Shown one piece after another: positions 1 to 13,259 of a stretch of 64,000 nt of DNA. The translations under genes were made by a program, and so were the position numbers. The notes under the pieces were generated by a model. The model was not told where the DNA came from and searched no databases. It was given only the letters and a program-made list of their open reading frames with translations. How positions within the stretch are numbered: position 1 is the stretch's first letter; the number at the start of each line of letters is the position of its first letter. This DNA is from Penium margaritaceum (Eukaryota; Streptophyta; Zygnematophyceae; Desmidiales; Peniaceae): positions 57,210 to 121,209 of the forward strand of contig SZWC01006816.1 of assembly GCA_023375785.1 (NCBI GenBank), in the 5' to 3' direction.

Positions 1-651
1 CACACATGTTTGGCGTGTCTAGTGCTCAGCCATCCCTGATTCCACTTTGTCTCTCCACCTCGTGAAACACAAAGGGGGATACAGACCCTTCCAAATGCGC
101 ACCTGGTGTTGACTTGCCAGTAAGGTCGACTAAGCATGTTAGGTCAAAATTGAATCAGATTTCGTCTCATTTCCTTTTGTTTTGACTTGATGTCGAAGTC
201 GAAACAAAGAGAAATTTGACCAGGACCTTGCCAAAACAAAACAAAGCAAAATTGAGTTATGACAAGTCGGAATTGGACAAACTTACAGTCCAAATCGAAG
301 CTTAATTACATTTTGCTTCGTTTCATATTGTTTCAATTTTCCAAAAACATGGGAAATTGCATTTGGAAAAAAAGGTTCATAAGCAAGATTTGTTGGAAGG
401 TGTACAAGCTTCAAATCAGGCCTAAAAAATGCTGAATGGCACGGGAAACACAAGAAACTAACATAAGGTCAAAATCAGAACGAAATAAAAAATTTCCACG
501 AGTCTGTCAAAATGAAACGAAATCGAATTTCGTTCAGTTGAAATTAAACTGAAACTAGGGCAGCCGAAATCGATTTTGGCCGAAATTGAAGTAAAAAATT
601 CAATTGCATTCCAGCCCAATATGCTTAGTGTCAGCGGCACTGTTGCTGTAC
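1..651. other. A/T-rich flank without a recognised gene
   Basis: Unique-looking, A/T-rich sequence left of the hexanucleotide array. It is rich in degenerate GAAATC/GAAATTG-like words, including the small perfect palindrome ACGAAAT-CGA-ATTTCGT near 519-535. No reading frame here resembles a known protein and I see no RNA gene. The change into GACTC repeats is gradual between about 640 and 680. Confidence 0.6.
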
Positions 652-1560
652 AATCTGACTCTGTCTCCAATACTCATCTTTGATTCCGACTCCGACTACA
701 ACTCCGACTCCGACTCCGCTTCCAAATCCAGCTCCTGCTCTAACTCTGTCTCTAACTTTTACTCTGACACTGCCTCTGCCTCTGTCTCAGTCTCTGACTC
801 TGACTCTAACTTTGACCCTGACGCTGACTCTGACTCTGACTCTGACTCTGACTCTGGCTCTGACACTGACTCAGACTCGGACTCAGAGTCAGACTCTGTC
901 TCTGACTCAGACTCTCACTTTGACTCGGACTCAGACTCAGACTTGGATTCATACTCGTTTTTGGACTCCGACTCGGCCTCGGACTCGGTCTCGGGCTCGA
1001 AATCGGACTCGGACTCGGATTCAAAGTCGTTCTCGGACTTAGACTCGGACTGGGACTCAGACTTGGACTATGACCCGGACGCAGACTCGAAACCGGACTC
1101 AGACTCAGACTCGGGCTCGGACTCGGACTCAAACTTGGAATATGACCTGGACTCGGACTCGGAGTCAGACTCGGACTCCGACTCCGACACCGATTCGGAC
1201 TCCGACTCCGACTCCTACTCCGACTCCAACTCTGCATCCAACTCCGACTCCAGCTGCAACTCCGACTCCGAATCCGACTCCGACTCCGATTCCGACTCCA
1301 ACTCCCACTCCAACTCCGATTCCGACTCCGACTCTGAATCCGACTGCGACCACGACTCCGACTCCGACTCCGACTCCGACTCCAGCTCCGACTTCGACTC
1401 CAACTCTGACTCTGACTCCGACTCCGAAATCGAATCTGACTGCGACTCTGACTGCGACTCTGACTCCAACTCCGACTCTGACTTCGATTCCGACTCCGAC
1501 TCTAACTTCAGCCCCGACTCCGACTCCGACTCCGACTCCGACTCCGACTCCGACTCCGAC

Positions 1561-1918
1561 TCTGAATCCGTCTCCGACACGGGCTCTGACTCCGACTCTG
1601 GCTCCGAATCCGGCTCCGACTCCGACTCCAGCTCCGACTCGGCACTGACTCTGACTCTGACTCTGACTCTGACTCTGACTCTGACTCTGACTCTGACTCT
1701 GACTCTGACTCTGACTCTGACTCTGACTCTGACTCTGACTCTGACTCTGACTCTGACTCTGACTCTGACTCCGACTCCAACTCCGAATCCGACTCCGACT
1801 CCGACTCCGACTCCGACTCCGACTCCGACTCTGAATCCGTCTCCGACACGGGCTCTGACTCCGACTCTGGCTCCGAATCCGGCTCCGACTCCGACTCCAA
1901 CTCCGACTCGGCACTGAC
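1561..1918 (+). repeat. Duplicated block flanking a pure GACTCT tract
   Basis: The stretch 1561-1649 recurs at 1830-1918 with one visible substitution (GCTCCG versus AACTCCG context). The two copies flank the most homogeneous part of the array, about 20 perfect GACTCT units (roughly 1647-1770). The offset is 269 bp, not a multiple of six. Each copy ends in the same 5-bp unit (GGCACTGACTCT), which shifts the hexamer phase. This looks like a recent segmental duplication plus slippage inside the array. Confidence 0.85.
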
Positions 1919-4900
1919 TCTGACTCTGACTGCGACTCCGACTGCGAGTGCGACTGCAAGTGCGACTGCAACTGCAACTAAGACTACGACTCCGACAAAG
2001 ACTCTGACTCCTTCTCCACCTCTGATTCCGAGTCCAATTCTCACTCATACACAGACTCCGACTCCGACTCGGACTCCGACTCTGACTCCGACTCGGACTC
2101 TGACTTCGACTCCAACTCTGACTCCGACTCCAACTCCGAATCCGACTCCCAGTCCCACTTGGACTCCGACTCAGACTTTTACTCCCACTCTGACTCGAAC
2201 TCGGACTACAACTCTGACTCCGACTCTGACTCTTACTTTGACAAGAACTACGACTACGACTCCTACTCTGACTCCGTCTCCGACTCTGAATCCGATGTCG
2301 ACAATGACTACGAATACGCCTCCGACTCCGAATCCAACTCCGACTCGGACTCCAACTCCGACTCCGACTCTGACTCCAACTCCGCCTCCGACTCTGACTC
2401 TGACTCCTCCTCCGACTCGGACTCCGACCCCGACTCTGAATCTGATTCCAACTCCGACTTCGATGACAACTCCGACTCTGACTCCGAATCCGATTCCGAC
2501 TCTGACTCCGAATCAGACTCCAACTCTGACTCCGACTCCGACTCCAACTCTACTCCGACTCCCGATCCGACTCCGAGTCCGGCTCTGATTCTGACTTGGA
2601 CTCGTACTCCGACTCCGACCCTGACTTTGACTATGACTACAACTCCGACTCCGAATCCAAGTCCAACTCCGCCTCCAACTGTGATTCCGACTCTGGCTCT
2701 GAATCCAACTCTGACTCTGGCCCCAATTCTGACTCCGACTCAGACTCCTACTCTAAGTCTGACTCCGACTCCGACTATGACTCCGATTACAACTCCGACT
2801 CCAACTCAGACTCCGACTCTGACTTCGACGCCGACTCCGACTCCGATTCTGACTCCGACTCTGACTCTGATTCCGACTCTGACTACAACTCCGACTCCGA
2901 CTCTGACTCTGACTCCGACTCCGACTACGACTCCAACTCCGACTCCGACTCTGACTCCGACTCCAACTCCGAATCCGACTTCCAGTCGCACTTGGACTCC
3001 AACTCAGACTCCAACTCCCACTCCGACTCCGACTCTGCCTCCGACTACGACTCAGACTCTGACTTTGACTCCGACTCCGACTCCGACTCGGACTCTGACT
3101 CGGACTTTGACAATAACTATGACTACAACTCCAACTCCGACTCCATCTCGGACTCCGACTCCGACTCCGACTCGGACTTCGACTCCAACTCAGACTTCGA
3201 CTCAGACTTCGACTATGCCTTTGACTCTGACTCTGACTCCGAATCCGATTCCGACTCCGTCTCTGACTCGGCCTCCGACTCCGACTCCAACTCCGACTCT
3301 GACTCTTACTCTGACTCCGAATCCGACCCTGACTCTGACTCTGACCCCAACTCTGACTCGGACTCCGACTCTGACTCCGACTCTGACTCTGACTCCGATT
3401 CTGAATTCGACTCTATCTGCAATTCTGCTCCCACTGCTGATATGACTCTGACTCCGACTCTGACTCCGACTCGGACTCCGACCCTGACTTTGACCCTGAC
3501 TTTGACTATGACTACAACTCCAACTCCAACACTGCCTCTGACTGTGATCCCGACTCCGACTCCGACTCCAATTCTGACTCCGACTCCAATTTGGAATCCA
3601 ACTCCGACTCCCACTCCAAGTCTGACTCCGACTCTGACTCTGACTCCGACTGGGATTCCGACTCTGACTCTGACTCCAACTTCAACTCTGACTCCAGCTC
3701 CAACTCCGACTCCGACTCCGTCTCTGACTCTGACTCCAACTAGGACTCCGAATCCGACTCCGGCACTGAATCCGACTCTGAATCTAACTCCGACTTTGAC
3801 TCCGACTCCGACTAAGACTCCGAGTCCAACTCTGACTCCGAATCAGACTCCGACTCTGACTCCGAGTCCGCCTCTGCCTCCGATTCTGACTCCGACTCCT
3901 ACCCTGACTCCGACTCAAACTACGACTTTGACTCCGTCTCCGACTCCAACTCCGACCCTGACCCTGACACCGACTCAAACTTCGGCTCTGGCTCCGGCTC
4001 CGGCTCTGGCTCTGGCTCCGACTCCGACCTCGGATTTGACTCAGACTCTGACTCCGACTCCAACTCCGGCTCCGACTCCGACTCTGACTCTGATTCTGAC
4101 TCCTACTCCGACTCTGACTCAGACTCCAACTCCGCTCCCACTCCAGATCCAAATCCGACTCCAGCTGTGGCTCTGACTCGGACTCAGACTCTGACTCTAA
4201 TCCCGACTTCAACTATGACTACAACTCCACTCCGACTACAACTCTGACTCCACCTCCGACTGCAATTCAGACCCCAACTCGGACTTCAACTCTGACTCCG
4301 ACTCCGATTCTTACACTGACTCTGACTCCAGCTCCAGCTGCCACTCCAACTCTGACTTCGACTCCAACTTTGACTCCGACCCCGACTCCAATTCCGACAC
4401 AAAATCCGACTCCAACTCCGACTCCGACTCTAACACCGACACCGACTCCGACTCGGACTCTGACTCTCTCTGGCTCCGACTCCGATTCCGATTCTGACTC
4501 CGACTTTGACTCCGACTCCAACTCCGACTCCTACTTTGACTCTGACTTTGACTCCGAATCGGCCTCCGCCCCCAACTCCGACTCTGGCTTCTACTCCGAC
4601 TCTGACTCCGACTCCGACTCCAGATCCGACTCCGACTCTGACTTTGACTCTGACTTGGAATTTTACAATGGCAATGACAACGACAATGACTCCTACTTGG
4701 ACTGTGTCACTGAACGTGAATCTGACTCTGAATCCGACTCCGACTCCGACTCCGAATCTGACTCCGCCTTGGACTCCGATTCCGACTCCAATTATGACTC
4801 CTAATCGGACTCCGACTCTGTCCCCGTCTCTGAATTTGACTCAAACTACGACTTCGACTCCGACTCCGACTCCGACTCCGACTCCGACACCGACTCCGAC

Positions 4901-5658
4901 TCCGACTCCGGATCCGACTCCGACTCTGACTCCGACTCCGACTCGGACTCTCACTCCAATTCCGCTCCCACTCCCAATCCGACTCTGACTTCGACTCTGA
5001 CTCCGACTCGGAATCTGATTCTGACTTCGACTATGACTACATCTCCAAATCTGACTCCAGCTCCGACTCCACCTAAGACTGCGATTCTGACTCGGACTCT
5101 GACTCCAACTCTGACTCCGACTCCTACGCCGACTCGTAGTCCGACACCCACTCCATGTCTGACTCGGACTCCGACTCTGACTCTGACTCCGACCCCGACT
5201 CCGACTCTGAAACCAACTCTGACTCCCCCTCCGACTCCGACTCCAACTCCCACCCCGAATCGGACTACGACTCCGACTCCGACTATGACTCCGACTCCAA
5301 CTCTGACTCTGACTCAGAATCCAACTCCGACTCCGACTCCGACTCCGAGTCTGACTCCGACTCGGACTTTGACTACGACTCTGACTCTGGCTCTGACTCC
5401 GACTCGGACTTTGACTCTGACTCCGACTCTGCCTCCGCCTCTGACTCGGACTCCGACTAGGACTCCGACTTCGACTCCGACTCCGACTCCGACTCTGACT
5501 CTGACTCCGACTCCGACACCGACTCGGACTCCAACCGTGACAACTACTCCAACATCGGCTCCGGCTCTGACTCCGACTCCGACTCCGACCATGACTCCGA
5601 CTCCGACTACGACTCCGACTCCAACTCTGACTCTGACTCGGACTTCAACCCCGACTTT

Positions 5659-5743
5659 GACTATGACTACAACTTTGTTCCGACTCCAACTCTGAATCCG
5701 CCCCCGACTGCGATTCGGACTCCGACTCTGATTCCGACTCATA
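5659..5743 (+). repeat. Higher-order landmark block, copy 1
   Basis: This 85-bp block runs GACTATGACTAC, then CTTTGTTCCG, then CCGACTGCGATTCGGACTCC. It is repeated at 10728-10812 with a handful of differences and a fixed offset of 5069 bp. Shorter versions of the same ordered landmarks occur at 2629, 3504, 4211, 5029 and 9969. Confidence 0.8.
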
Positions 5744-5998
5744 CTCCAACTCCCACTCCCACTCCAAGTCTGACTCCGACTGTGACTACAACTCTAACTC
5801 TGACTCCGACTTTGACTCCGACTCCGACTCCGACTCTGACTCCGACTCGGACTCTGACTCTGACTCTGACTCCGACTCGGACTCTGACTTTGACTCAGGC
5901 TCCGACTCCAACTCCAACTTTGACTCAAACTCTGAGTCTGACTCCCACTCCGACTCCGACTCCGACTCTGACTCCGACCTCGCCTCCGCCTCCGCCAT

Positions 5999-6447
5999 TG
6001 ACTCTGACTCCGACTCTGACTCTGACTCTGACTCCGACTCCAAATCTGACTCCGACTCCGACTCCGACTCTGACTCCGACTCGGACTCTGACAACGACTC
6101 CGACTCCGACTCCGACTCCAACTCCGACACCGACTCCAACTTCGACTCCGACTCTGACTCCGACTCGGACTCTGACTCCGACTCCGACTCCGACTCCGAC
6201 TCCGCCTCCGACTCCGACTCTGACTCCGACTCTGACTCTGACTCTGACTCCGACTCCGACTCCGACTCTGACTCCGACTCTGACTCTGACTCTGACTCCG
6301 ACTCCAAATCTGACTCCGACTCCGACTCCGACTCTGACTCCGACTCGGACTCTGACAACGACTCCGACTCCGACTCCGACTCCAACTCCGACACCGACTC
6401 CAACTTCGACTCCGACTCTGACTCCGAATCGGACTCTGACTCCGACT
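5999..6447 (+). repeat. 264-bp tandem duplication inside the array
   Basis: A block of about 180 bp starting near 5999 is repeated 264 bp later (44 hexamers). Diagnostic variants recur in order at the same offset: CCAAATCTG at 6040 and 6304, then GACAACGACTCC, AACTCCGACACC and AACTTCGACTCC. The near-identity over many private variants shows that array segments are copied in larger units, not only as single hexamers. Confidence 0.85.
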
Positions 6448-9400
6448 CAAACTCTGACTCTGACTCGGACTTCGACTTCACCACTTACTCCATCTTCGAC
6501 TTCGACTCCAAATCTGATTCCGCCTCCGACTACTACTCTGACTCCAAGTCCGATTTCGACTCTGACTAAAATCTGACTCCGACTCGGACTCTGACTCTGA
6601 CTCGGACTCCGACTCCCACTCCGACTCCGACTCCGACTCTGACACTGACTCCGACTCCGACTCCGACTCTGACTCCGACTCCGACTCCGACTCCGACTCC
6701 GCCTCCGACTCGGATTCTGACTCCGACGCTGACTCCAACTCTGACTTTGACTCTGATTCCGACTCCGACTCTGAATCCTACTCTGACTCTGACTCCGAAT
6801 CCAACTATGACTCCATCTCCGACTCGGGCCCCGACTCCGACTCCAACTCTGAATCTGAATTCAACTCCGACTCCGACTCCGACTCCGCCTCCGACTCCGA
6901 CTCTGACTCTGACTCCGACTATGACTGCAACACCGACTATGACTCTGACTGGAACTCCGACTCCGACTCCCACTCCAACTCCGACTCTGACCCCGATTCC
7001 ATCTTTGACTCTGACTCCGACTCCGACTCCGACTGCAACTCGGAATCCGACTCCGACTCCAACTCTGACTCCCTTTCTGACTCCGACTCCGACTCTGCCT
7101 CCGACTCGGATTCTGACTCTGACTCCAACGCCGACATTGACTCCGACTTTGAAAATGACTACAACTACGACTCCGAATTTGACTCCGTCTCCGACTCTGA
7201 CTTCAACTCGGACTCCGACTCCAACTTTGACAATGTTTATGACTACGCCTCCATCTCCGAGTCTGACTCCGACTCCAACTCCCACTCCGACTCCGACTCC
7301 GACCCTGACTCCGACTCCATCTCTTACACTGCCTCGGACTGCGATTCCGAATCTGTCTCCGACTCCAACTCTGACTCCGACTCCGATTCCGACTCCAACT
7401 CCGACTCCCACTCCAAGTCCGACTCCGGCTTCGAATCTTACTCCGACTCTGACTCGTACTCCGACTCTGACTATGACTCTGACTCCGACTCCTACTCCGA
7501 CTCTGACTCCGACTCTGACTCTGACTCCGACTCCGGCTCCGACTTCCACTCCGACTCCAACTCCGACTCTGAATCCGACTCCAACTCTGAATCCGACCCT
7601 GAATCCGACTCTGACTTTGACTTCGACTTCGACTACGACTCCAACTCTGACTCTGACTCCGACTCACACTCAGACTCCGACTCCGAATCCACCTTCGCCT
7701 CCAGCTCTGACTCCTACTTCAACTCCGACTCCGACTTCGTCTCCGACTCCGACTGTGACTCGGACTCTGACTCCAACTCCGACTCTGACCCTGACTCTGA
7801 CACAGACTCCAACTTTGGCTGTGGCTCTGGCTCCTGCTCTGGCTCCGGCTCCATCTCCGACTCCAACCCCGACTCTGACTCTGACTCGGACTCAAACTCC
7901 GACTCTGACTCGGACTCTGACTTTGACTCCGACTTAGACTCCGACTCCGACTCCTACTCCGACTCCGACTCCGACTCTGACTCCGACTCCAAATCTGACT
8001 CTGACTCTGACTAGAACCCCGCTCGAGATTTCACTCTGACTCAAACTCCTTCTCGGACTCGGACTCGGACTCGGACTCCGACTTTGACTCTGACTCGGAC
8101 TCCGACTCCAAATCCGACTCTGACTCTGACTCCAACTCTGACTCCGACTCCGACTGTGACTCCAAATTTGACTCCAACTCTAACTCCGACTCTGCCTACG
8201 GCTCCGACTCCGACTTCAAAACTGACTCTGACTCCGACTTGGACTCTGTCTCCAAATCCGACTCCGACCCCGACTCTGAATACGACTCCGAATCCAACTC
8301 CCACTGCGACTCCGACTCCAACTCCGACTTCTACTCTGACTCCGACTCGGACTCCGCCTCCAATTCCGATTCCGACTCTGATTCGACTCCGACTCCGAAT
8401 CCGATTCTGACTCCGATTCCAACTCTGACTCCGAGGACGATTCCGACTCCGACTCCGACTCCGACTCCGACTCCTGCTCCAGTTCCAGCTCCGGCTCCGA
8501 TTCCGACCCCGAATCTGACTCCGACTACAACTCGGACTCCGACTCTGACTTCGACTCCGAATCCAACTCTGAATTCTGACTCCGAATCCGATTCTGTCTC
8601 TGACTCCGACTCCAACTCCGACTCTGAGTCCAACTCCATTTCCACAACGACTACAACTACAACTGCGATCTGACTCTGACCCCTTCTCTGACTCTGACTC
8701 GGACTCCGACTTTGACTCTGTCTCCGACTCCGACTACGACTCCCAATCCGTCTCCGACTCCGACTCTGACTTCGACTCTGACTCTGACTCCGACACCGAC
8801 TCTGACTCCGACTTGACTCCGACTCGACTCCGCCTCCGCCTCCAACTCCGACTCTGACTCCGACTCCGACTCCGACTCCAATCCCGACTGCGACTCCGAC
8901 CCTGACCCTGACACAAAGTCCAAATTTGGCTCTGGCTCGGGCTCTGGCTGTCGCTCCGGCTCCGACTCCGACTCCGAATCCGACTCAGACTTCGACTCCG
9001 ACTCTAACTCGGACTCCGAATCCAACTCCAATTTTGACCCCGACTCCAACTCTGACTCCAACTCGTCTCCGACTTTGTCTCCAACTCCGCTCCCACTCCT
9101 GATCCAAACCCGACTCCGGCTCTGACTCCGAATTGGACTTGGACTCCGACTCCAATCCTGACTTCAACTGACTACAACTCCGTTCTGACTCCAGATCCGA
9201 CTCCGCCTATGACTGTGTTTCAGACTCCGACGACGACTCCAACTCTGGCTCCGACTCCAACTCTAACTCCGACTCTGATTCCGACTCCGACTTCGACTCC
9301 CACTCCAACTCCGACTCCAACTCCGACTCTGACTCTGACTCCATCACAAACTCCAACTCAAACTCTGACTTTGATCCCGACTCCGACTCCGACTCCGACT

Positions 9401-10727
9401 CCGACTCGGACTCGGACTGTCTCCAGCTCCGACTCCGACTCCGACTCTGACTCCAACTGTGATTCCGACTCCGACTCCGCCTCCGCCCCCGCCTCCGACT
9501 CTGACTCAGATTCCGACTCCGACTCTGACTCCGACTTCGAATCAGACTCCGACTCCAACTCCAGCTCCAACTCCAACTCTGATTTCGGCTCCAACTGAAA
9601 CTCTGACTGCGACTCTGACTCTGACTCCGACTTTGACAACGACTACGGCTTTGTCTTGTACTCGGACTCGGTCTCAGACTCCGACTTTGACTCCAACTCT
9701 GACTCTGACTCTGACTCAAACTCTGACTCCGCCTCGGACTCCTACTCCGACTCCGACTCTGACCCCGACTCTGACTTTGACTCAAACTCCGACTTCGACT
9801 CCGACTCCGACTCCGACACCGACTCTGATTCCGACTCCAGCTCCGACTCTGACTCCGAATCCGACTCCGACTCCGACTCCGACTCCGACTCTGACTCCAA
9901 CTCTGCTCCCACTCCCAATCTGAATCAAACTCGACTTGGACTCTGACTCCGACTCCGACTCCGACTTCGACTATGACTACATCTACAACTCCAGCTCCGA
10001 CTCCGCCTCCGAGTGCGATTCTGACTCCAACTCCGACTCCAACTCAGACTCCGACTCCGATTCCGACTCTGACTCCGACTCATACTCCTTGTCTGACTCC
10101 GACTCTGACTCTGACTCCGACCCCGACCCCGACTCCGACTCCGACTCTGACACCGACTCTGACTCCGTCTCTGACTCCGATTCTGACTCCGACTCCAACT
10201 CTGAATCTGACTACGATTCCGACTCGGACTACGACCCCGACTCCAATTCCGAATCCGACTCAGACTCCAACTCCGACTTCGACTCAGACTCCGACTCCGA
10301 CCCGGACTCTGACTCTGACTCTTACTTCAACTCCGACTATGACTACGGCTCTGACTCCGACTCTGACTCCCACTCAGAATCCAACTCCGACTCCGACATT
10401 GCCTCCGCCTCTGACTCCGACTCCGAATAGGACTCCTTCTCCGACTCTGACTCCGACTCCGACTCTGATTCCGACTCCGACTCCGAGCCCGACTCCGACC
10501 CTGACATCGACTCCAACTTCGGCTCCGGCTCCGATTCCGACACCGACTCCGACTCTGACTCCCAATCCTACTCCGACTCCAACTCCACCTCCGACTCCGA
10601 CTCTGACTCCTACTCCGACTCCGACTCTGAATTTGACTCCAACTCTGAATCAGACACTCTCCGCCTCGACTCTTGATCCGTCTCTAACTCCAACTCTGAC
10701 TCTGACTCGGACTTGAACCGTGACTTT

Positions 10728-10812
10728 GACTATGACAAAACCTTTGTTCCGAATGCAACTCTGAATCCGCCTCCGACTGCGATTCGGACTCCGACTCTGA
10801 TTCCGACTCCGA
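10728..10812 (+). repeat. Higher-order landmark block, copy 2
   Basis: Second copy of the landmark block at 5659-5743. The anchor CTTTGTTCC lies at 10742, 5069 bp after its partner, and the shared variants GAATCCGCC, CCGACTGCG and ATTCGGACTCC follow in the same order. It differs at GACTATGACAAAACC and GAATGCAAC. Confidence 0.8.
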
Positions 10813-13259
10813 CTCCGACTCCGACTCGCACTCCAACTCTGACCCTGACTCTGACTCTGACTCTGACTCTGACTCTGACTACGACTCCAACTCCGACTCC
10901 GACTTAGACTCCGATTCCGACTCCGACTCCGACTCCGACTCGGACTCCGACTCTGACTCCGACTCAGACTCTGAGTTCGACTCCGGCTCCGACTCCGACT
11001 CCGACTCCAACTTTGACTCCGACTACTAGTCCGACTCCAAATCCGACTCCGACTATGACACTGACTCCGACCTGGCCTCTGCCTCCGCCTTCAACTCAGA
11101 CTCCAACTCTGACTCTGACTCCGTCTCCAACTCCGAATCCAAATCTGAATCCAACTCCGACTCCGACTCCGACTCCGACTCCGAATACGACTCCAACTCC
11201 GACTCTGACAACGACTCTGACTCCGACTCCGACTCCGACTCCGACTCCGACTCCGACTCCGACTCCAACTCCAACTCCGACTCCGACTCCGACTCCAACT
11301 TCGACTCTGACTCCAACTCCGAATCTGACTCTGACTCTGAGTCAGACTCTGACTCTGACTCCGACTCCGACTTCACCACCGACTCCATCTCCGACTCCGA
11401 CTCTGACTCCAACTCCCCCTCCAACTACGACTCCGACTCCAACTCCAACTTCGACTCTGACTCCGAATCTGACTCCGAATCAGACTCCGACTCCCATCTG
11501 ATTCCAACTCCGACTCTGACTCTGACTCTGACTCCGCCTCCGACTCCGACTCCGCCTCCGACTCCAATTCTGACTCTGACTCTGACTTTAACTCTGACTT
11601 TGACTCCAATTCCGACTCCGCCTCTGACTCCTACTCGGACTTCAACTCCGACTCCAACTATGACTCCGGCTCCGAATCCAAATCTGACTCCAACTTTTAA
11701 TCTGACTTCAACTCCGATTCCAACTCCAACTCCAATTTTTCCTTTGCCTCCGCCTCCAACTCTGACTCCGACTCCGACTCTGACACCGACTCCGAATCCG
11801 ACTATGAATCCAACTCCGACTCCGACTCCAACTCCGACTTCGACTCCTACTCTGACAATGACTCCAACTCCGACTCTGACTCCGACTCCGACTCCGACTC
11901 CAACTTCGACTCTGACTCTGACTCCGACTCTGACTCTGACTCTGACTCTGACTCTGACTCTGACTCCGACTCCGACTTTGCCACCGACTCCATCTCCGAG
12001 TCCGAGTCCGACTCCGACTCCGCCTCCGACTTCAACTCTGACTCCGACTCCGACTCTGACTCCGATGTGACTCCGACTCCGACTCCGACTGTGACCAATA
12101 ATCTGACTCCTACTCCGACTCCATCTAGGCCTCCAAACTTGACTCCGACTCCGACTCCGACTCCGAATCCGACTCTGACTCCAACTCCGACTCTGACTCT
12201 AACTCCAACTCTGCCTACGTCTCAGACTCCGACTTCAAAACCGACTCTGACTTTGACTGTGACTCCGCCTACGACTCCGACTCCGAATCCGACTCTGACT
12301 CCGGCTCCGACTTCGTCTCCGACTCGACTCTGATTCGGACTCTGACTCCCGACTTTGACTCCGAGTCCGACGCCGATACCGACTCCGACCCCGACTCCGA
12401 GTCCGACTCTGACTCCGACTCCAACTTTGACTCCATCTCTGACTTCGAATCGGACTCCGGCTTCGACAACGACAATGACTACAACTTGGACTCTGACTCC
12501 GACTCCAACTCGGATTTCGATAAGACTCCGACTTGGACCTTGACTTCGACTCCGACTCCGACTCTGACTCCGACTCCAACTCCGACTCCGACTCCGACTC
12601 GGACTCCAACTCCGATTGCAACTCTGACTTTGACTCGGACTCCGCCTCCGATTTCGACTCCGACTCGGACTCCGACTCGGACTCCGACTCTGACTCAAAG
12701 TCGGACTCTTACTCCGCCTACGACTCAGACTCGGACTCCGAATCCGGCTCTGAATTTGATTCCGAACCCGACTTCGACTCGGACTCTGACTCGTACTCCG
12801 ACTCTGACTCCGACTCCAACTCCGACTCTGACTCTGACTCTGACTCTGAATCTGACTCCGGCTTCGACAATGACAACAACTACAACTACGACTTTGATTC
12901 CGACTCCAACTCCGACTCCGACTCTGACTCCAACTCCGACTTAGACTCCTCTGACTCAGACTCCGCCTCCGACTTTGACTCCGAATCCGACTCTGACCCC
13001 GGCTCAGACTCCGACTCGGACTCGGACTCCGACTCTGACTCTGCCTACGACTCTGACTACAACTCCGACTCCGGATTTGAGAGCGACAACAACTACAAAA
13101 AACAAATCTGACACAGACTCGGACTCTGACTCCGACTCCGATTACGACTCTGACTCCGACTCTGACATGACTCCGACTCCAACAACGACTCTGACTCTGA
13201 CTCCGACTCCGAATCCAACTCTGACTCGGCCTCCGACCTTGACTCTGACTCCAACTCTG

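Larger units (their letters stand above)
652..13259 (+). repeat. GACTC(C/T/G/A) hexanucleotide megasatellite
   Basis: About 12.6 kb consist almost entirely of a 6-bp unit, GACTCC, GACTCT, GACTCG or GACTCA on the plus strand, with scattered variants (AACTCC, GACTAC, GACTTC, GATTCC, GAATCC). GACTCC reads open in all six frames and GACTCT in five, so translation gives Asp-Ser, Thr-Pro/Thr-Leu, Glu-Ser, Ser-Arg/Gln and Val-Gly runs on both strands. Single-base indels change the phase repeatedly (for example at about 1645, 2545 and 3430, where Asp-Ser turns into Thr-Pro in one frame). No single frame is kept, so I do not call a gene. The array ends at about 13259 where unique sequence resumes. Confidence 0.95.

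Noticed and set aside
604-1917. Long Asp-Ser / Thr-Leu repeat protein (dentin- or clumping-factor-like)
   Set aside because: The frame exists only because the 6-bp unit lacks stops. It changes from Asp-Ser to Thr-Leu where a base is lost, and equally long frames exist on the other strand.
5782-7937. Thr-Pro-rich and Val-Gly-rich cell-wall-type proteins
   Set aside because: These are the same hexanucleotide array read in other frames. There is no signal peptide, no unique domain and no constant frame.
652-13259. Telomere
   Set aside because: GACTCC is unrelated to TTTAGGG, TTTTAGGG or TTAGGG telomere repeats and the array is internal and degenerate.
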